Shown here one piece after another: positions 1-10,146 of a stretch of DNA of 33,159 nucleotides. Origin of the DNA: an uncultured Parvularculaceae bacterium. GTDB taxonomy: Bacteria > Pseudomonadota > Alphaproteobacteria > Caulobacterales > Parvularculaceae. The notes beneath the pieces were generated by a model. It was not told where the DNA came from. It was given only the letters and a program-made list of their open reading frames with translations, and did not search any database. The position numbers and the translations under genes were made by a program. Every line of letters begins with the position of its first letter. The stretch's first letter is position 1. Location: contig CALLPQ010000002.1 in assembly GCA_938015425.1 (NCBI GenBank), forward strand, positions 1 to 33,159. The letters run 5' to 3'.

Positions 1-326
1 ATAGTCGCTTAGGGAGTGGATACGGTTCACGTAATGACACCCTATTATTATGAATTTTTGTGCTAAAATAATAGAATATATTGTTCTATTTATCTAGATA
101 ATTGGCTATAATCGGAATTTTGCTCTAGGAATTAAGAGGCAAGTATGCAATTACTGCGTTCATAGAACGTGCTTGATGAGATATATCCTAGCAAACTTAA
201 AATTAGAATTAAGTATTTGAGCCAGAATTGAGCGAATAGAGCCCAATGGCTGAAATTATTCATTGTATCAGGGAATAATTTTAAGATATGGTTTAACAAG
301 GAATTACAAAAAAGGGACTGGGACCT

Positions 327-3300
327 ATGAAAAAATTAACGGAAAAACTAACGAAAAAACTAATATTTACAGCGCTTGTTGGCAGTACGTCAGCTCTCGC
401 CTTATCTGCATCTCATGCTTATGCGCAGGAGGATACAGAGCCTGATGAGATCGTGGTGACAGGGTCGCGTATCGCAACGGATTCGGCGTCCTCTGCTGCT
501 AGTCCGGTTCAAGTTATCGGCGCTGAAGGCATTAAAACATCAGGGCAAATCGATATTACAGATTTACTGCGCGAATCACCAGCATTGCAAGGATCGTTGC
601 CTAGCTCTCTGTCTACGGTGCAAGGGGCGGACACTGAAGATAGTGCAACTGGCCTTGGGCTTTTGAATCTTCGAAGCTTGGGGATTGAACGTACCTTGGT
701 GTTGCAAAATGGTCGCCGTCATGTTCCGGGAACAGGAGGTCAGGCCGCGGTTGATGCGAGCACGATACCCGTTTCCTTATTGAAAAATATTGATGTTTTT
801 ACGGGTGGTGCTTCATCTATCTATGGTGCTGATGCGGTGACCGGGGTTGTGAACTTTATCTTGCGTGATGGATCAGACTTTGACGGTATTGAGTTTAGAA
901 CCCAGGCGGGCATTACCGATGAAGGGGACGCAGAAGAAGTTTTCGTCTCCGTTGCTTCTGGTGGGGAGTTTGCTGATGGTCGAGGCAGTGCGGTGTTTAG
1001 TGTGGAATATACCTTAAACACTTCATTGTCTGCGCAAGATCGGCCATTTGCTGGTAATGGTGCGTTTGCTCTCATTGAAAATAGTGCAATCGTCGCTGAA
1101 ACTTTTGGCGTTAATCCGAATTCAGCACAAGTCTTTGTACCTAATTCAAGATTGCCGGTTTCCAGTGAGTTCGGGAATATTGCGCCTTCATTTTTCTTTG
1201 ATGATGCCTTTACACCATCCACTCAAGCTGTGGCGGCTTTGCCGGGTGGTACGCCGCTTATTCCGGGTACGACCATTCCTATATTACAGGTTATTGATAA
1301 TGGTGTGTTACGCCCATTTGATGCTGGTATCGCAACAGATGCGTTTAATGCATCCGGCGGTGATGGAATTCCGATCACTAACCCCAATGGGATAATATTG
1401 CCAGAATCCGATCGGTTTTTGGTTAATACCGCGGCTGACTATGACCTGAATAGTTTCGCAACAGCCTATTTTGAAGGCAAGTTTGCCTTTACGGATACGA
1501 CGAACCAAAGCGGAATTCCTTTTAGTGACTCAATTCCAATCCGGTTGGATAATCCGTTTATTCCTGCGGCACTTGCTGCGCAAGCGGCAGAAATCCAAGC
1601 TAACCCTGACCTGGCACCGGGGTTTATCGGGTTTGGTGTTTCGCGTGATAATCTGGATGTTGATGCCATTGCCACAGAACGGGCCGAGAGAACAACGTTC
1701 CGGTTTGTCGGCGGTTTGAAAGGCGAAATTCCCGGATTAGGGTTTAATTACGATGTGTCAGCGAATTATGGCCGTACTGAAATTCAATCCACAACCGCGA
1801 ATACGCGCCTAGAAGACCGTTATTTTGCGGCAATCGATGCGGTTGCTTTGACCGCAGATAATGCAGCAGGCTTTACGGGTTTGGGTATTCGTAATGGAGA
1901 AGATATTTCCATTGGTGCGGCTAACCCTGGCCAAGCGGGTGACATTGTTTGTCGATCACAATTAGATGGAACGGCCCCAGGGGTGCAATTTATCCCTAAC
2001 ACACCCACTGATGATGATGGGCTTGGATTGCCGTTAAGTTTTGCTTTTGGTGATGGGCAATGTGCGCCGATTAATATCCTTGGCAACAACACAGTTAATG
2101 GTGCGGGCGCTGATTTTGCGTTTGTCACTGTTCAAGATGACACTGTATTGACCCAGCTGCAATTTATCGGGTCGGTTTCAGGTGATACTAGCCAATGGTT
2201 TGAATTACCGGGCGGTCCTGCCAGTTTTGCTCTGGGCGTTGAGTATCGTGAAGATACATCTGTCTTTAGGCCCGATTCATTAAGATTCTCACCCGCAATT
2301 ACATTTGCCAATAATAATGGCGGACCATCATTTCCTTCGCCAAATTTAAATGATGAATTCCCTGACCAAATTAATGTGATCGAGGGCTTTTTCGAGACAC
2401 GATTACCATTGTTAGCGGATCTTCCATTTGCAAAACTTCTAGAGGTTTCAGGCTCTGCACGTTTTTCAGATTATAACACAATTGGCGGCACCACGGCTTG
2501 GTCAGTGGGCGGACGTTGGCAACCTCATGAGTGGCTAACACTACGGGGCACTTATGCGATTGCGGTGCGTGCTCCCAATATTGGTGAGTTATTCTCTCCT
2601 CAAGTTCCCGCTCAAATTGGTGTGCCTAATGATCCTTGTGATGATGGTAATATCGCCTCCGGTAGTGGGTTTCGCGAGGCTAATTGCCTGACTTTTGTAG
2701 CTGATGGGTTTAATTCTGCAGACTTCTTAACGGCCTTTACACCGGGAACCTCTAGCGGGAACCCAACGCTAAGCGAAGAGGAAGCCACAACCTTTACTGG
2801 CGGCTTCGTCTTTAAACCAGGAGGGATTTTGAACGGGCTGCAGGTAACGGCTGATTATTATAATATCGAGATCGAGAATGCGATTGATACATTAACGGGA
2901 GCACAAACCGCTGCTGCTTGTGTGGATTTGCCCTCTACGGATAATCAGTTTTGTGACTCAATCTTCCGGGACCCTACAAACGGGTTTTTAACGGGTTTCT
3001 CAACACAACAGGTTAATATTGGTGCGTTGGAAACAGCCGGTATTGATTGGGCTGTGCAATATTCTTTCGATGTTGCGGAACTCGCTGGCAGAAGTGGGGA
3101 CCTTGGATCTTTAAGTCTGGGGGCAACCGGTACCCGCTTTCTTGATTTTACCGAAATCCTTGACCCTACAGCGGAAGCGGTAATTTCTACGATAACAGAC
3201 CCTCTTGAATTGGAAGAAACCATTCTTGATCAAAACCTTTCTTTTGATCAATTGGGTGAGCTTGGCTTACCCACATGGATTGTCAACTTCAATGCGAATT

Positions 3301-3632
3301 GGAACTTCGATAAGTTTACCTTTAGCTGGAATGGCCGTTTTGAAAGTTCTCAACTGGCACCTGGTGTCGATAATAACGAAGTCTTTGATGCTATTATTGA
3401 AAATGGTGCAGTGACTGTTCAGCGTGTTGATACTTTCCTTGATTTCTCTCAACAAGAAACAGGCAGAGCGTTTGTTCACGACTTTAATGTAAGTTATGAA
3501 ATATCCGATAATCTATCAATCTATGGTGGTATTAATAATGCATTGGATCGAGACCCATTCCTTGCAACGCTAGCGCGTCCGGTTGGCCCGCGGGGACGTT
3601 TCTTCTTCCTTGGGGTGCAAGCAAAGTTCTAA
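327..3632 (+). CDS. TonB-dependent receptor (outer membrane), 1101 aa
   Basis: N-terminal signal peptide ending ...ASHAYAQ, then a plug domain with DEIVVTGSRI, LRSLGIERTLVLQNGRRH and SSIYGADAVTGVVNFILR; C-terminal aromatic barrel end RGRFFFLGVQAKF; terminator directly downstream. Confidence 0.95.
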   Translation: MKKLTEKLTKKLIFTALVGSTSALALSASHAYAQEDTEPDEIVVTGSRIATDSASSAASPVQVIGAEGIKTSGQIDITDLLRESPALQGSLPSSLSTVQGADTEDSATGLGLLNLRSLGIERTLVLQNGRRHVPGTGGQAAVDASTIPVSLLKNIDVFTGGASSIYGADAVTGVVNFILRDGSDFDGIEFRTQAGITDEGDAEEVFVSVASGGEFADGRGSAVFSVEYTLNTSLSAQDRPFAGNGAFALIENSAIVAETFGVNPNSAQVFVPNSRLPVSSEFGNIAPSFFFDDAFTPSTQAVAALPGGTPLIPGTTIPILQVIDNGVLRPFDAGIATDAFNASGGDGIPITNPNGIILPESDRFLVNTAADYDLNSFATAYFEGKFAFTDTTNQSGIPFSDSIPIRLDNPFIPAALAAQAAEIQANPDLAPGFIGFGVSRDNLDVDAIATERAERTTFRFVGGLKGEIPGLGFNYDVSANYGRTEIQSTTANTRLEDRYFAAIDAVALTADNAAGFTGLGIRNGEDISIGAANPGQAGDIVCRSQLDGTAPGVQFIPNTPTDDDGLGLPLSFAFGDGQCAPINILGNNTVNGAGADFAFVTVQDDTVLTQLQFIGSVSGDTSQWFELPGGPASFALGVEYREDTSVFRPDSLRFSPAITFANNNGGPSFPSPNLNDEFPDQINVIEGFFETRLPLLADLPFAKLLEVSGSARFSDYNTIGGTTAWSVGGRWQPHEWLTLRGTYAIAVRAPNIGELFSPQVPAQIGVPNDPCDDGNIASGSGFREANCLTFVADGFNSADFLTAFTPGTSSGNPTLSEEEATTFTGGFVFKPGGILNGLQVTADYYNIEIENAIDTLTGAQTAAACVDLPSTDNQFCDSIFRDPTNGFLTGFSTQQVNIGALETAGIDWAVQYSFDVAELAGRSGDLGSLSLGATGTRFLDFTEILDPTAEAVISTITDPLELEETILDQNLSFDQLGELGLPTWIVNFNANWNFDKFTFSWNGRFESSQLAPGVDNNEVFDAIIENGAVTVQRVDTFLDFSQQETGRAFVHDFNVSYEISDNLSIYGGINNALDRDPFLATLARPVGPRGRFFFLGVQAKF

Positions 3633-3653
3633 TTGAGTTTGCCAATAAATTTG

Positions 3654-3683
3654 AAAAAGCCCGGCCAATCGCCGGGCTTTTTT
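3654..3683 (+). terminator. Rho-independent terminator of the TonB-dependent receptor gene
   Basis: AGCCCGGC-CAATC-GCCGGGCT hairpin (8-bp GC-rich stem, 3658-3678) followed by a T-run; flanking A-run upstream may also serve the opposite strand. Confidence 0.85.
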
Positions 3684-3734
3684 ATGGCTTGAACATTGAA
3701 TAAAACTAAGGCTTTTTAGTTTTTCAATTGTGAC

Positions 3735-4817
3735 TTAATCAAGTGGTATATAATCAAAATTAAATCCGAAGCATCGCGGCGCGACCACTTTAAGGGCCGC
3801 CTGTGTGCGATAGAATTTTGGACATGGCGTTGCAAAAACACAAACCCTTTGTCCATATCGCAATCTTTCCGCATTAATGGGAGTACCCGTTTCAAAATCA
3901 ACAATCGTAATTAAGTCGGGAACACTCACCATCACGCTATCTCCAAGTTTGGCGAGTAAATATTCGTTTTTAATATTAACGGTTAGATTGTCCCCTTTTC
4001 CTGAAAAAGTTTCAATTGTTGCCTCGCCAATATCATAACCGCCGATGATGCGGGTGGATTTGTCAATGACTTTGCCTGTGAAAATCATGCGGCATTCACC
4101 ATAAATAGAGTTTTTAAAAACTGATTGTAATGGCTTTAACAATGTGTCGGCTTGGCCGCGATTTTCGCGCAGGGTTTTTCCAAGTTCAATCGAAAATCCC
4201 AGAGTACCCGTAATAACAGATTGTTTAAGTTGCGCCCCTGTCATGGGATGTTCAGCTACTGTAACCATGCCGCCTGCTGCCATTGAATAGGCGCGAATGT
4301 GGCGTTCATAAACTTGCGTTGTTGTTACATCGAAACTGGCTGTATTGCCCGCATAATCATAAGCAATTGCGGGTGTCGGTTTAACGCCTGCAATTGCATA
4401 TGACATCATCTGCGCTTCGGGCAGGGCGCGCCCCATCCCGTCACCATCAATAACTGGAATATTTCTACCAGCGGCCGCTACAAGCGGGATTAAGGAATTA
4501 CCCCCGCCAATCTCGAAGGACGCAACGGCGTCGATTTTTCGGCCTGTATGGTTTTCAAATGCTTCCAATGTGCGGGCAGCATCATCAATGGAGGGGAGAA
4601 GTTCCAGACTAACGGTCGGGGCCCCGACGCTGCCAACGGGAACAACATAGGCATCATCTGCAAGGGTATCAGGGTGAATGATACGAACAGGTCCATATTT
4701 TTTGATGGCCTCTTGCGCGATTAATTTAGGCACATGGGGGTCGCCGCCGCCGCCCGTTGCAAGAAAGACCGAGCCTAATGCTAAATCGTCAAGGTGTTCT
4801 AAACCGACTTCTTTCAT
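3735..4817 (-). CDS. DUF917 / S-methyl-thiohydantoin desulfurase-like (S-Me-THD) family protein, 360 aa
   Basis: LDDLALGSVFLATGGGGDPHVPKLIA N-terminus typical of the DUF917 family, IPVIDGDGMGRALPEAQM motif; 4-bp overlap with the upstream hydantoinase-family gene. Confidence 0.8.
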   Translation of the reverse strand: MKEVGLEHLDDLALGSVFLATGGGGDPHVPKLIAQEAIKKYGPVRIIHPDTLADDAYVVPVGSVGAPTVSLELLPSIDDAARTLEAFENHTGRKIDAVASFEIGGGNSLIPLVAAAGRNIPVIDGDGMGRALPEAQMMSYAIAGVKPTPAIAYDYAGNTASFDVTTTQVYERHIRAYSMAAGGMVTVAEHPMTGAQLKQSVITGTLGFSIELGKTLRENRGQADTLLKPLQSVFKNSIYGECRMIFTGKVIDKSTRIIGGYDIGEATIETFSGKGDNLTVNIKNEYLLAKLGDSVMVSVPDLITIVDFETGTPINAERLRYGQRVCVFATPCPKFYRTQAALKVVAPRCFGFNFDYIPLD

Positions 4818-6364
4818 GATGTGCCTCTTAAATCAAGATCGCCAATCACTTTGACGCGTAGGCGTGTTGCCCCTTCATCCATATACGGAATAGCGATTTC
4901 TTCGATATCGACCGATTTGATGGACTGCACGTTTGCGCCAGCCTTTGCAGCGCGATCAGTGGCCGCATTGGTAACCATTGTAATGGCGTCCGCCCGCGGA
5001 GTATCGCGATAAGACACCATCCGTTCGGCTTCCGCGCCGATTTGCGCAATGGCGGCCCCAATCGCATTGGCTACACCTGCGTTTTCAGGGCGATGAAGTG
5101 TTGAGGCGGCCTTTAACCCTTGTGTGACCAAAACCGCCCCGCCGCCCACAAGGATCACCGGCATATCTTTGCCGCCCGGTTTCATCATCTCGATGTTTTG
5201 ATCCAAAATATTATGCATGGTTTTAGTGGCGGTTTGAATTGTGGTTTTGGGGATAGATTTAACCTTGTTACTGTCGCCAATCGATATTTCACCGCTTGCC
5301 GCGACGATGTCGGTTGCTGTTAAGGTGCTACCGCCAAAAATCATGCCCTTAGTAACAAGTTTATGGCCCACAGATTGGGGCCCCACGGTGCGGCCTTCCT
5401 TTAAAACGAGAGAGCCGCCCCCAAGACCCACAGCCATAATATCCGGCATCCTGAAATTAGTCCTGACACCGCCCACTTCAATGATGACGTTTGATTCGCG
5501 CGGAAAGCCGCCTTGCAATACACCAATATCGGAAGTGGTTCCGCCAATATCCACAACAATCGCATCTTGTAATCCGGTTAGTTTATAAGCACCGCGAAGA
5601 GAATTTGTGGGACCTGATGCAAATGTAAGGGCCGGATAAGCCCGTACAAAATCTGCGCTCATTAAAGTGCCATCATTTTGACTGATATAGGCCGGGCAGT
5701 TAAGCCCGCGATTAGAAAGAGCCTTTAAAAACGAGGAGACAACCTTGTTTGCAAACGGCAATAGGGCCGTATTCAAAATGGCCGCATTTTCCCGTTCCAT
5801 TAACCCGAGGCGACCAAAATTATAAGATAGCGTAATATTCGCGTCCGGTATTGCTTTTTTAATCTGATCACGAACCATTTTTTCCGGTTCTGCATTCATC
5901 GGTGAGAAAGCCGAAGCGATCGCGATATTATTGATATTTTTTTTGATCAGGTCTTTGATCAGTTCATCAATTTCGTCTTTGTTTATATCTGCGACGGGGT
6001 ATCCATCATAAAGATAACCCCCGTGGATCATATAAACATGATCGCCCATCGCTGTTTTTATATCTTCGGGCCAGTCAACCATTGGCGGCATTCCGCGGCC
6101 AGAAGGCAGGCCGATACGAATTGCGGCAACTGGTGATATTTCCCTTCTTTGCACGATGGCGTTGGTGAATTGGGTAGTGCCGATCATCACAGTTTCAATT
6201 TTATCCTGGGAGACACCGCCATCTTTCAAAAGATTATCAAGGGCTGCGGTTATGCCGCTTACCACATCAGCTGAGGTTAAAGCCTTGGTTGCGGAGATGA
6301 TTGTGTCCCCGTCTAGAATAACGGCGTCGGTGTGGGTGCCGCCAACATCAATGCCAATCCTCAT
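4814..6364 (-). CDS. Hydantoinase/oxoprolinase family protein (HyuA-type, ASKHA fold), 516 aa
   Basis: MRIGIDVGGTHTDAVILDG phosphate-1-like motif, ASGPTNSLRGAYKLTGLQDAIVVDIGGTTSDIGVL, GLGGGSLV; 4-bp overlaps on both sides. Confidence 0.88.
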   Translation of the reverse strand: MRIGIDVGGTHTDAVILDGDTIISATKALTSADVVSGITAALDNLLKDGGVSQDKIETVMIGTTQFTNAIVQRREISPVAAIRIGLPSGRGMPPMVDWPEDIKTAMGDHVYMIHGGYLYDGYPVADINKDEIDELIKDLIKKNINNIAIASAFSPMNAEPEKMVRDQIKKAIPDANITLSYNFGRLGLMERENAAILNTALLPFANKVVSSFLKALSNRGLNCPAYISQNDGTLMSADFVRAYPALTFASGPTNSLRGAYKLTGLQDAIVVDIGGTTSDIGVLQGGFPRESNVIIEVGGVRTNFRMPDIMAVGLGGGSLVLKEGRTVGPQSVGHKLVTKGMIFGGSTLTATDIVAASGEISIGDSNKVKSIPKTTIQTATKTMHNILDQNIEMMKPGGKDMPVILVGGGAVLVTQGLKAASTLHRPENAGVANAIGAAIAQIGAEAERMVSYRDTPRADAITMVTNAATDRAAKAGANVQSIKSVDIEEIAIPYMDEGATRLRVKVIGDLDLRGTS

Positions 6365-7677
6365 GGCGTTTTCCTTTTTTGATTAGCGTTCGGTGAGTTT
6401 GTGTTGATCAGCCAAGCCAAGGCTGTGTAAGAAAAACCAGCAAGGAGAATGGCATCAATAGAAGTAATGTCCGTTGGACTTGGAATAATATCGCGGGAGA
6501 TTAAAAGGGCAAACCCTGCTCCAATTCCCCAAGCTATAAGCCCGGCCCAGTTAAAGGCTCGATTACTCTGGAGTGTATCAATATGATAATCATTTCGGCG
6601 CATAAAGAGGGCATCAATAATGATGACGCCGCCAACTGGCACAAAAATATCCGATAGAAAGATCAAAAAGGGAATAAAATTATCCAGTAAGTTCATCAAT
6701 GCAGCCATCACCCCAAGGGCGCCTAATCCAATCGCTAGCCATGTGCTGTTTAACTTGGGGAATGTCGCTTTGGTGCCCAAGATGGCACTATATAAATTTA
6801 AAGAATTTAATATCCAGCTACTCCCGATAACAATTAAAAATGCACCGATGCCAAGATTTAGATCCAGCATAATATCCAGTATATCTGATTTTCCCGAGGT
6901 AAACCCCGCAAGAGCAGCAGCGCCCATTACGATTAACTGCACCATTAAATAGGCAATAATTGCGGTAAAGATGGCGCCGCTCCAATGGCGCACAAATCGC
7001 GTTATATCCGGCAAAATAATGGCCCCGACGATGATAGCCCCCACCACAGCGGAAATGCCTTGCCCGATTGTAATGGTTTCTATTCGTTCAATAGCAAGGA
7101 TATCAGGCAAGCTCCGGGCATTAAGGGCAGATTTGGTTAAAAGAATAGTCACCACAGCAAACACAGGCACCATTAATGTTGCCAAAATGTTGATGGCCCT
7201 AAAGCCAACGATTGTGGTTATAGTCATGCAGATGCTTGCTAATATGGCCAGAATAAATGTTGAAATTTCCCAGCCGAACAAAACTAAAACAAGCCGTGAA
7301 ATAGCGTCTGTAAACAGATTAATATTGACCCCGAACCACCCCAACAAAGAGATCGCAAAAGCAATATTGACAAGGCTTGCCCCTTTATCACCAAAAGCAA
7401 TGCGCACAAGCAGATAAGAACTCATCCGGCCATTAGCGCCAATCACCCCCATGATTGCCCCGATTATCAAAATAATAACAGACCCCAAAAATAAAGCCCA
7501 GAAAGTATTGATGGGGTTTAATCCTTGGGAGATTTCCAACCCCGTAATAAAAGTCGGCAGGGAAAACGCCACCATAGCCGCAACCGCAGCTACGCGGGGC
7601 CAAGGCACCAACTTATCATCGGTGATGGCAACGGCCTCGAATTCGCTTATATTTTCGGACATGCATTCCCTATCCAT
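6361..7677 (-). CDS. Purine-cytosine/hydantoin permease-like transporter (NCS1 family), 438 aa
   Basis: Multi-TM protein with NCS1/CodB-like features (SLPTFITGLEISQGLNPINTFWALFLGSVIILIIGAIMGVIGANGRMSSYLLVRIAFGDKG); overlaps the hydantoinase gene by 4 bp. Confidence 0.82.
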   Translation of the reverse strand: MDRECMSENISEFEAVAITDDKLVPWPRVAAVAAMVAFSLPTFITGLEISQGLNPINTFWALFLGSVIILIIGAIMGVIGANGRMSSYLLVRIAFGDKGASLVNIAFAISLLGWFGVNINLFTDAISRLVLVLFGWEISTFILAILASICMTITTIVGFRAINILATLMVPVFAVVTILLTKSALNARSLPDILAIERIETITIGQGISAVVGAIIVGAIILPDITRFVRHWSGAIFTAIIAYLMVQLIVMGAAALAGFTSGKSDILDIMLDLNLGIGAFLIVIGSSWILNSLNLYSAILGTKATFPKLNSTWLAIGLGALGVMAALMNLLDNFIPFLIFLSDIFVPVGGVIIIDALFMRRNDYHIDTLQSNRAFNWAGLIAWGIGAGFALLISRDIIPSPTDITSIDAILLAGFSYTALAWLINTNSPNANQKRKTP

Positions 7678-7777
7678 ATGATTGTTCGCTGACGCTTTAA
7701 TCTATAGGAAGTTAAATCCGGTGACAATGATTTAGACTGAGGTGTCGAGCTTCACTGTTTTTTCAGCGAGTCTTGAT

Positions 7778-7815
7778 ATGATGCTTCATTTCTCTACGGA
7801 CAAATGAAGCATCAT
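7778..7815. promoter_or_regulatory. Perfect 14-bp inverted repeat (operator or structured-leader candidate) upstream of the permease operon
   Basis: ATGATGCTTCATTT - CTCTACGGAC - AAATGAAGCATCAT; lies between the stop of the alpha-galactosidase gene and the start of the NCS1 permease gene. Confidence 0.6.
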
Positions 7816-7909
7816 TTTGCAGGCTTTTTTAGCCTATACTCGAACGTGATCGCATTTATATGACGAATCGCTTTGTATTTTGAAGGTGTAACATATGAAA
7901 GCGGAGCCA

Positions 7910-10054
7910 TTAAAGCGCGGTGATTTCAAAAACCAAACATGTCTCCGGCATGAGTAGAGGTATTTGTAAGCCTGCTTTGGCTAAAACATCGCCGCTGGCT
8001 TCATATCCTGGTTGCATCAAGCCTGAGGTTTCTAATCTGTGCGGTTGGGGGGTCACGATATTAGAGGGGAAAACCATTTTGATATTATATCGGGTGTTGG
8101 GATCAAGGCCGGGGAATTTTAATATGCCGGGTAATATCTGCCGCATAGTGTCTAATTGGGCATAGGAAAAAAGGGCTCGCTGTTTGTCTTTTGCGACAAC
8201 GCCAATAGCATTTTGAAAATCAGGCCCGTCGAGACGCATGAAAGTACCGCGATGCAATAAATCTCGGTGCTTTTTGTAAAGAGAGAAAGCCTCGCGAAGG
8301 GTGGTTTTATCTTCTTCGCTCATTTTTAACAGATCTGCCTCAACACCCATATGCCCAAACAGGGCTGTCGCCGCGCGTAAGCCCATTGATAAAACCCGAT
8401 TGGTGATATGGCATTCGCGGGGACCCACATGAGCACCGATGATACTTAACGGGAAGAAAAACGAGGCCCCCCGCTGGATAGATTGGCGGTCAATGGCATC
8501 ATTGCTATCAGAGGTCCAGATGCGATCCATCCGTTCTAATATTCCGTAGTCGGTTCTTGCGCCGCCCGAGGAACAACTTTCGATTTCAACAGTGGGGTGG
8601 CGTTCGCGTAATCGATCCACTAATTTATAAACAGCGCGTGTTTGTGCGTGTACGGCTGGTGTGCCGTTTGCGCCGCCTGGATGATTTAGATCGCGGTTCA
8701 TGTCCCATTTCAAATAAGCAATATCTGGATACTCAACCAGTATTTTATCGATTTGCTGGAAAATGTTTTCTGCGGCTTCAGGTCTGGTTAAATCGATTAC
8801 GAATTGATTTCTAAAGGGGACATGGGGAGAGGGGGGAGCCGCCAAAATCCAATCGGGATGGGTGCGGAAAAAATCACTGTCTTTGTTGACCATTTCCGGT
8901 TCAACCCAAAGGCCAAATTCCATATCATTCTTTTTAACGTAATCAATAATCGGTTGCAGGCCGTTTGGATAAATTCCGGTATCGACAACCCAGTCACCAA
9001 GTCCGGCCTCATCATTTCTGCGGGCTTTAAACCATCCATCATCCAGAACAAACCGTTCAACGCCAACGCTGGCGGCAGCATCTACCAGTTTGGTTAGCAC
9101 TTCTTCGGAATGGTCAAAATAAATACCTTCCCATGTATTATAATGGATAGGGCGTACCTTATTATGAAGGCGTTTGTCTTCTAATGTATCATGATAGAAA
9201 TCATGGAACATATTGGACATGGATGATAATCCGTTGGGGGAATATGTTGCATAGAGTTTGGGTGTTGTGTAACTTTGCCCTGCTGGAACACTCATCTCGC
9301 CCGGCATAAAATATTCACCGATTTGCAGAATATGGCGCCCATCAGCTAAGGTTTCTATGCGGGTGTGGTGGTTGCCGCTCCAGCCAAAGTGGACCCCAAG
9401 GCACGGGCCCGCGCTTTCAGTTGTTTGTGAGGAACATAAGACGAGGCCGGGAAATCTATCATGGGATGTGCGGCCGCGCCGGTTTTCGGAAATAAAACCG
9501 CCTTGTCTAAGGGGGGCGCGGTTGGTTTGAAACTCACCGGCCCAGCGCCCCGAAAAACTGATGACTTCATCAAATTCTGCTGGAACGCGAACGCAAGAAA
9601 CAGCCGCCCAATCGATTGTTAACAGTGTGCTGGCGATGTTTTTAAAGGTGGTTTCTATGGTGATGACATCATTATCGTTTTGGCAGGTAAAGTGATATTC
9701 TACGCCTAAACCGTGGGCTTTATCTTCGCAGAAGATAATCACCTGATTGTCTGTCTGGCTGACTTTTTGGACCAGTAATATGGGGGCCCAATCTTGCCCA
9801 TTCCGGTGAACCTCGAGGCCGGTGGGGCCAAGATATCCCGTTCCCAACTCGCATGAAAGGCTTGCTGGCACCTCGACGAAAGCCCCGCCCTGTGCCCCCT
9901 GTCGTGTGCGTAAAGTAATGATATCACCAGCAGTCTCATGGTCTTGCAGCCTTGCCCCCCAATAGGCTATATTAGGTGTCTCACCTTGGGCTGCATTTAG
10001 GAGAAGCGTTGAATTTTTACCATGTAGGAAATAATGGGATTGAGTTTTCGACAT
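7910..10054 (-). CDS. Alpha-galactosidase, GH36 family, 714 aa
   Basis: DDGWF, YLKWDMNRD (nucleophile Asp region), IESCSSGGARTDYGILERMDRIWTSDSNDAIDRQSIQ (acid/base region) typical of GH36. Confidence 0.93.
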   Translation of the reverse strand: MSKTQSHYFLHGKNSTLLLNAAQGETPNIAYWGARLQDHETAGDIITLRTRQGAQGGAFVEVPASLSCELGTGYLGPTGLEVHRNGQDWAPILLVQKVSQTDNQVIIFCEDKAHGLGVEYHFTCQNDNDVITIETTFKNIASTLLTIDWAAVSCVRVPAEFDEVISFSGRWAGEFQTNRAPLRQGGFISENRRGRTSHDRFPGLVLCSSQTTESAGPCLGVHFGWSGNHHTRIETLADGRHILQIGEYFMPGEMSVPAGQSYTTPKLYATYSPNGLSSMSNMFHDFYHDTLEDKRLHNKVRPIHYNTWEGIYFDHSEEVLTKLVDAAASVGVERFVLDDGWFKARRNDEAGLGDWVVDTGIYPNGLQPIIDYVKKNDMEFGLWVEPEMVNKDSDFFRTHPDWILAAPPSPHVPFRNQFVIDLTRPEAAENIFQQIDKILVEYPDIAYLKWDMNRDLNHPGGANGTPAVHAQTRAVYKLVDRLRERHPTVEIESCSSGGARTDYGILERMDRIWTSDSNDAIDRQSIQRGASFFFPLSIIGAHVGPRECHITNRVLSMGLRAATALFGHMGVEADLLKMSEEDKTTLREAFSLYKKHRDLLHRGTFMRLDGPDFQNAIGVVAKDKQRALFSYAQLDTMRQILPGILKFPGLDPNTRYNIKMVFPSNIVTPQPHRLETSGLMQPGYEASGDVLAKAGLQIPLLMPETCLVFEITAL

Positions 10055-10118
10055 ATTATTCTCGTTAAATAATGGGATAATGAAATGATAAAAAGAAGGG
10101 GGGGCCGTTTTCTAATTA

Positions 10119-10146
10119 AATACGCACTCAAAGATGCTAGCGTATT
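10119..10146. promoter_or_regulatory. Candidate operator in the divergent alpha-galactosidase/DeoR intergenic region
   Basis: Inverted repeat AATACGC-(14 nt)-GCGTATT in the 153-bp gap between divergent genes. Confidence 0.4.

Noticed and set aside
1-326. AT-rich leader upstream of the TonB-dependent receptor with a short AATAGAA...TTCTATT inverted repeat, considered as a riboswitch
   Set aside because: No recognisable riboswitch core; the 7-bp AT-only repeat is expected by chance in such sequence.
263-445. 60-aa ORF overlapping the start of the TonB-dependent receptor
   Set aside because: Out-of-frame overlap with a clear signal peptide coding region; no domain or plausible ribosome-binding site.
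821-1222. Antisense ORFs inside the TonB-dependent receptor gene, and similar shadow ORFs throughout the window
   Set aside because: Composition shadows of strongly supported genes; no recognisable motifs.
6971-7417. 148-aa plus-strand ORF opposite the NCS1 permease
   Set aside because: Antisense to a long, motif-supported membrane protein; Met/Ile/Thr-rich translation typical of an antisense artefact.
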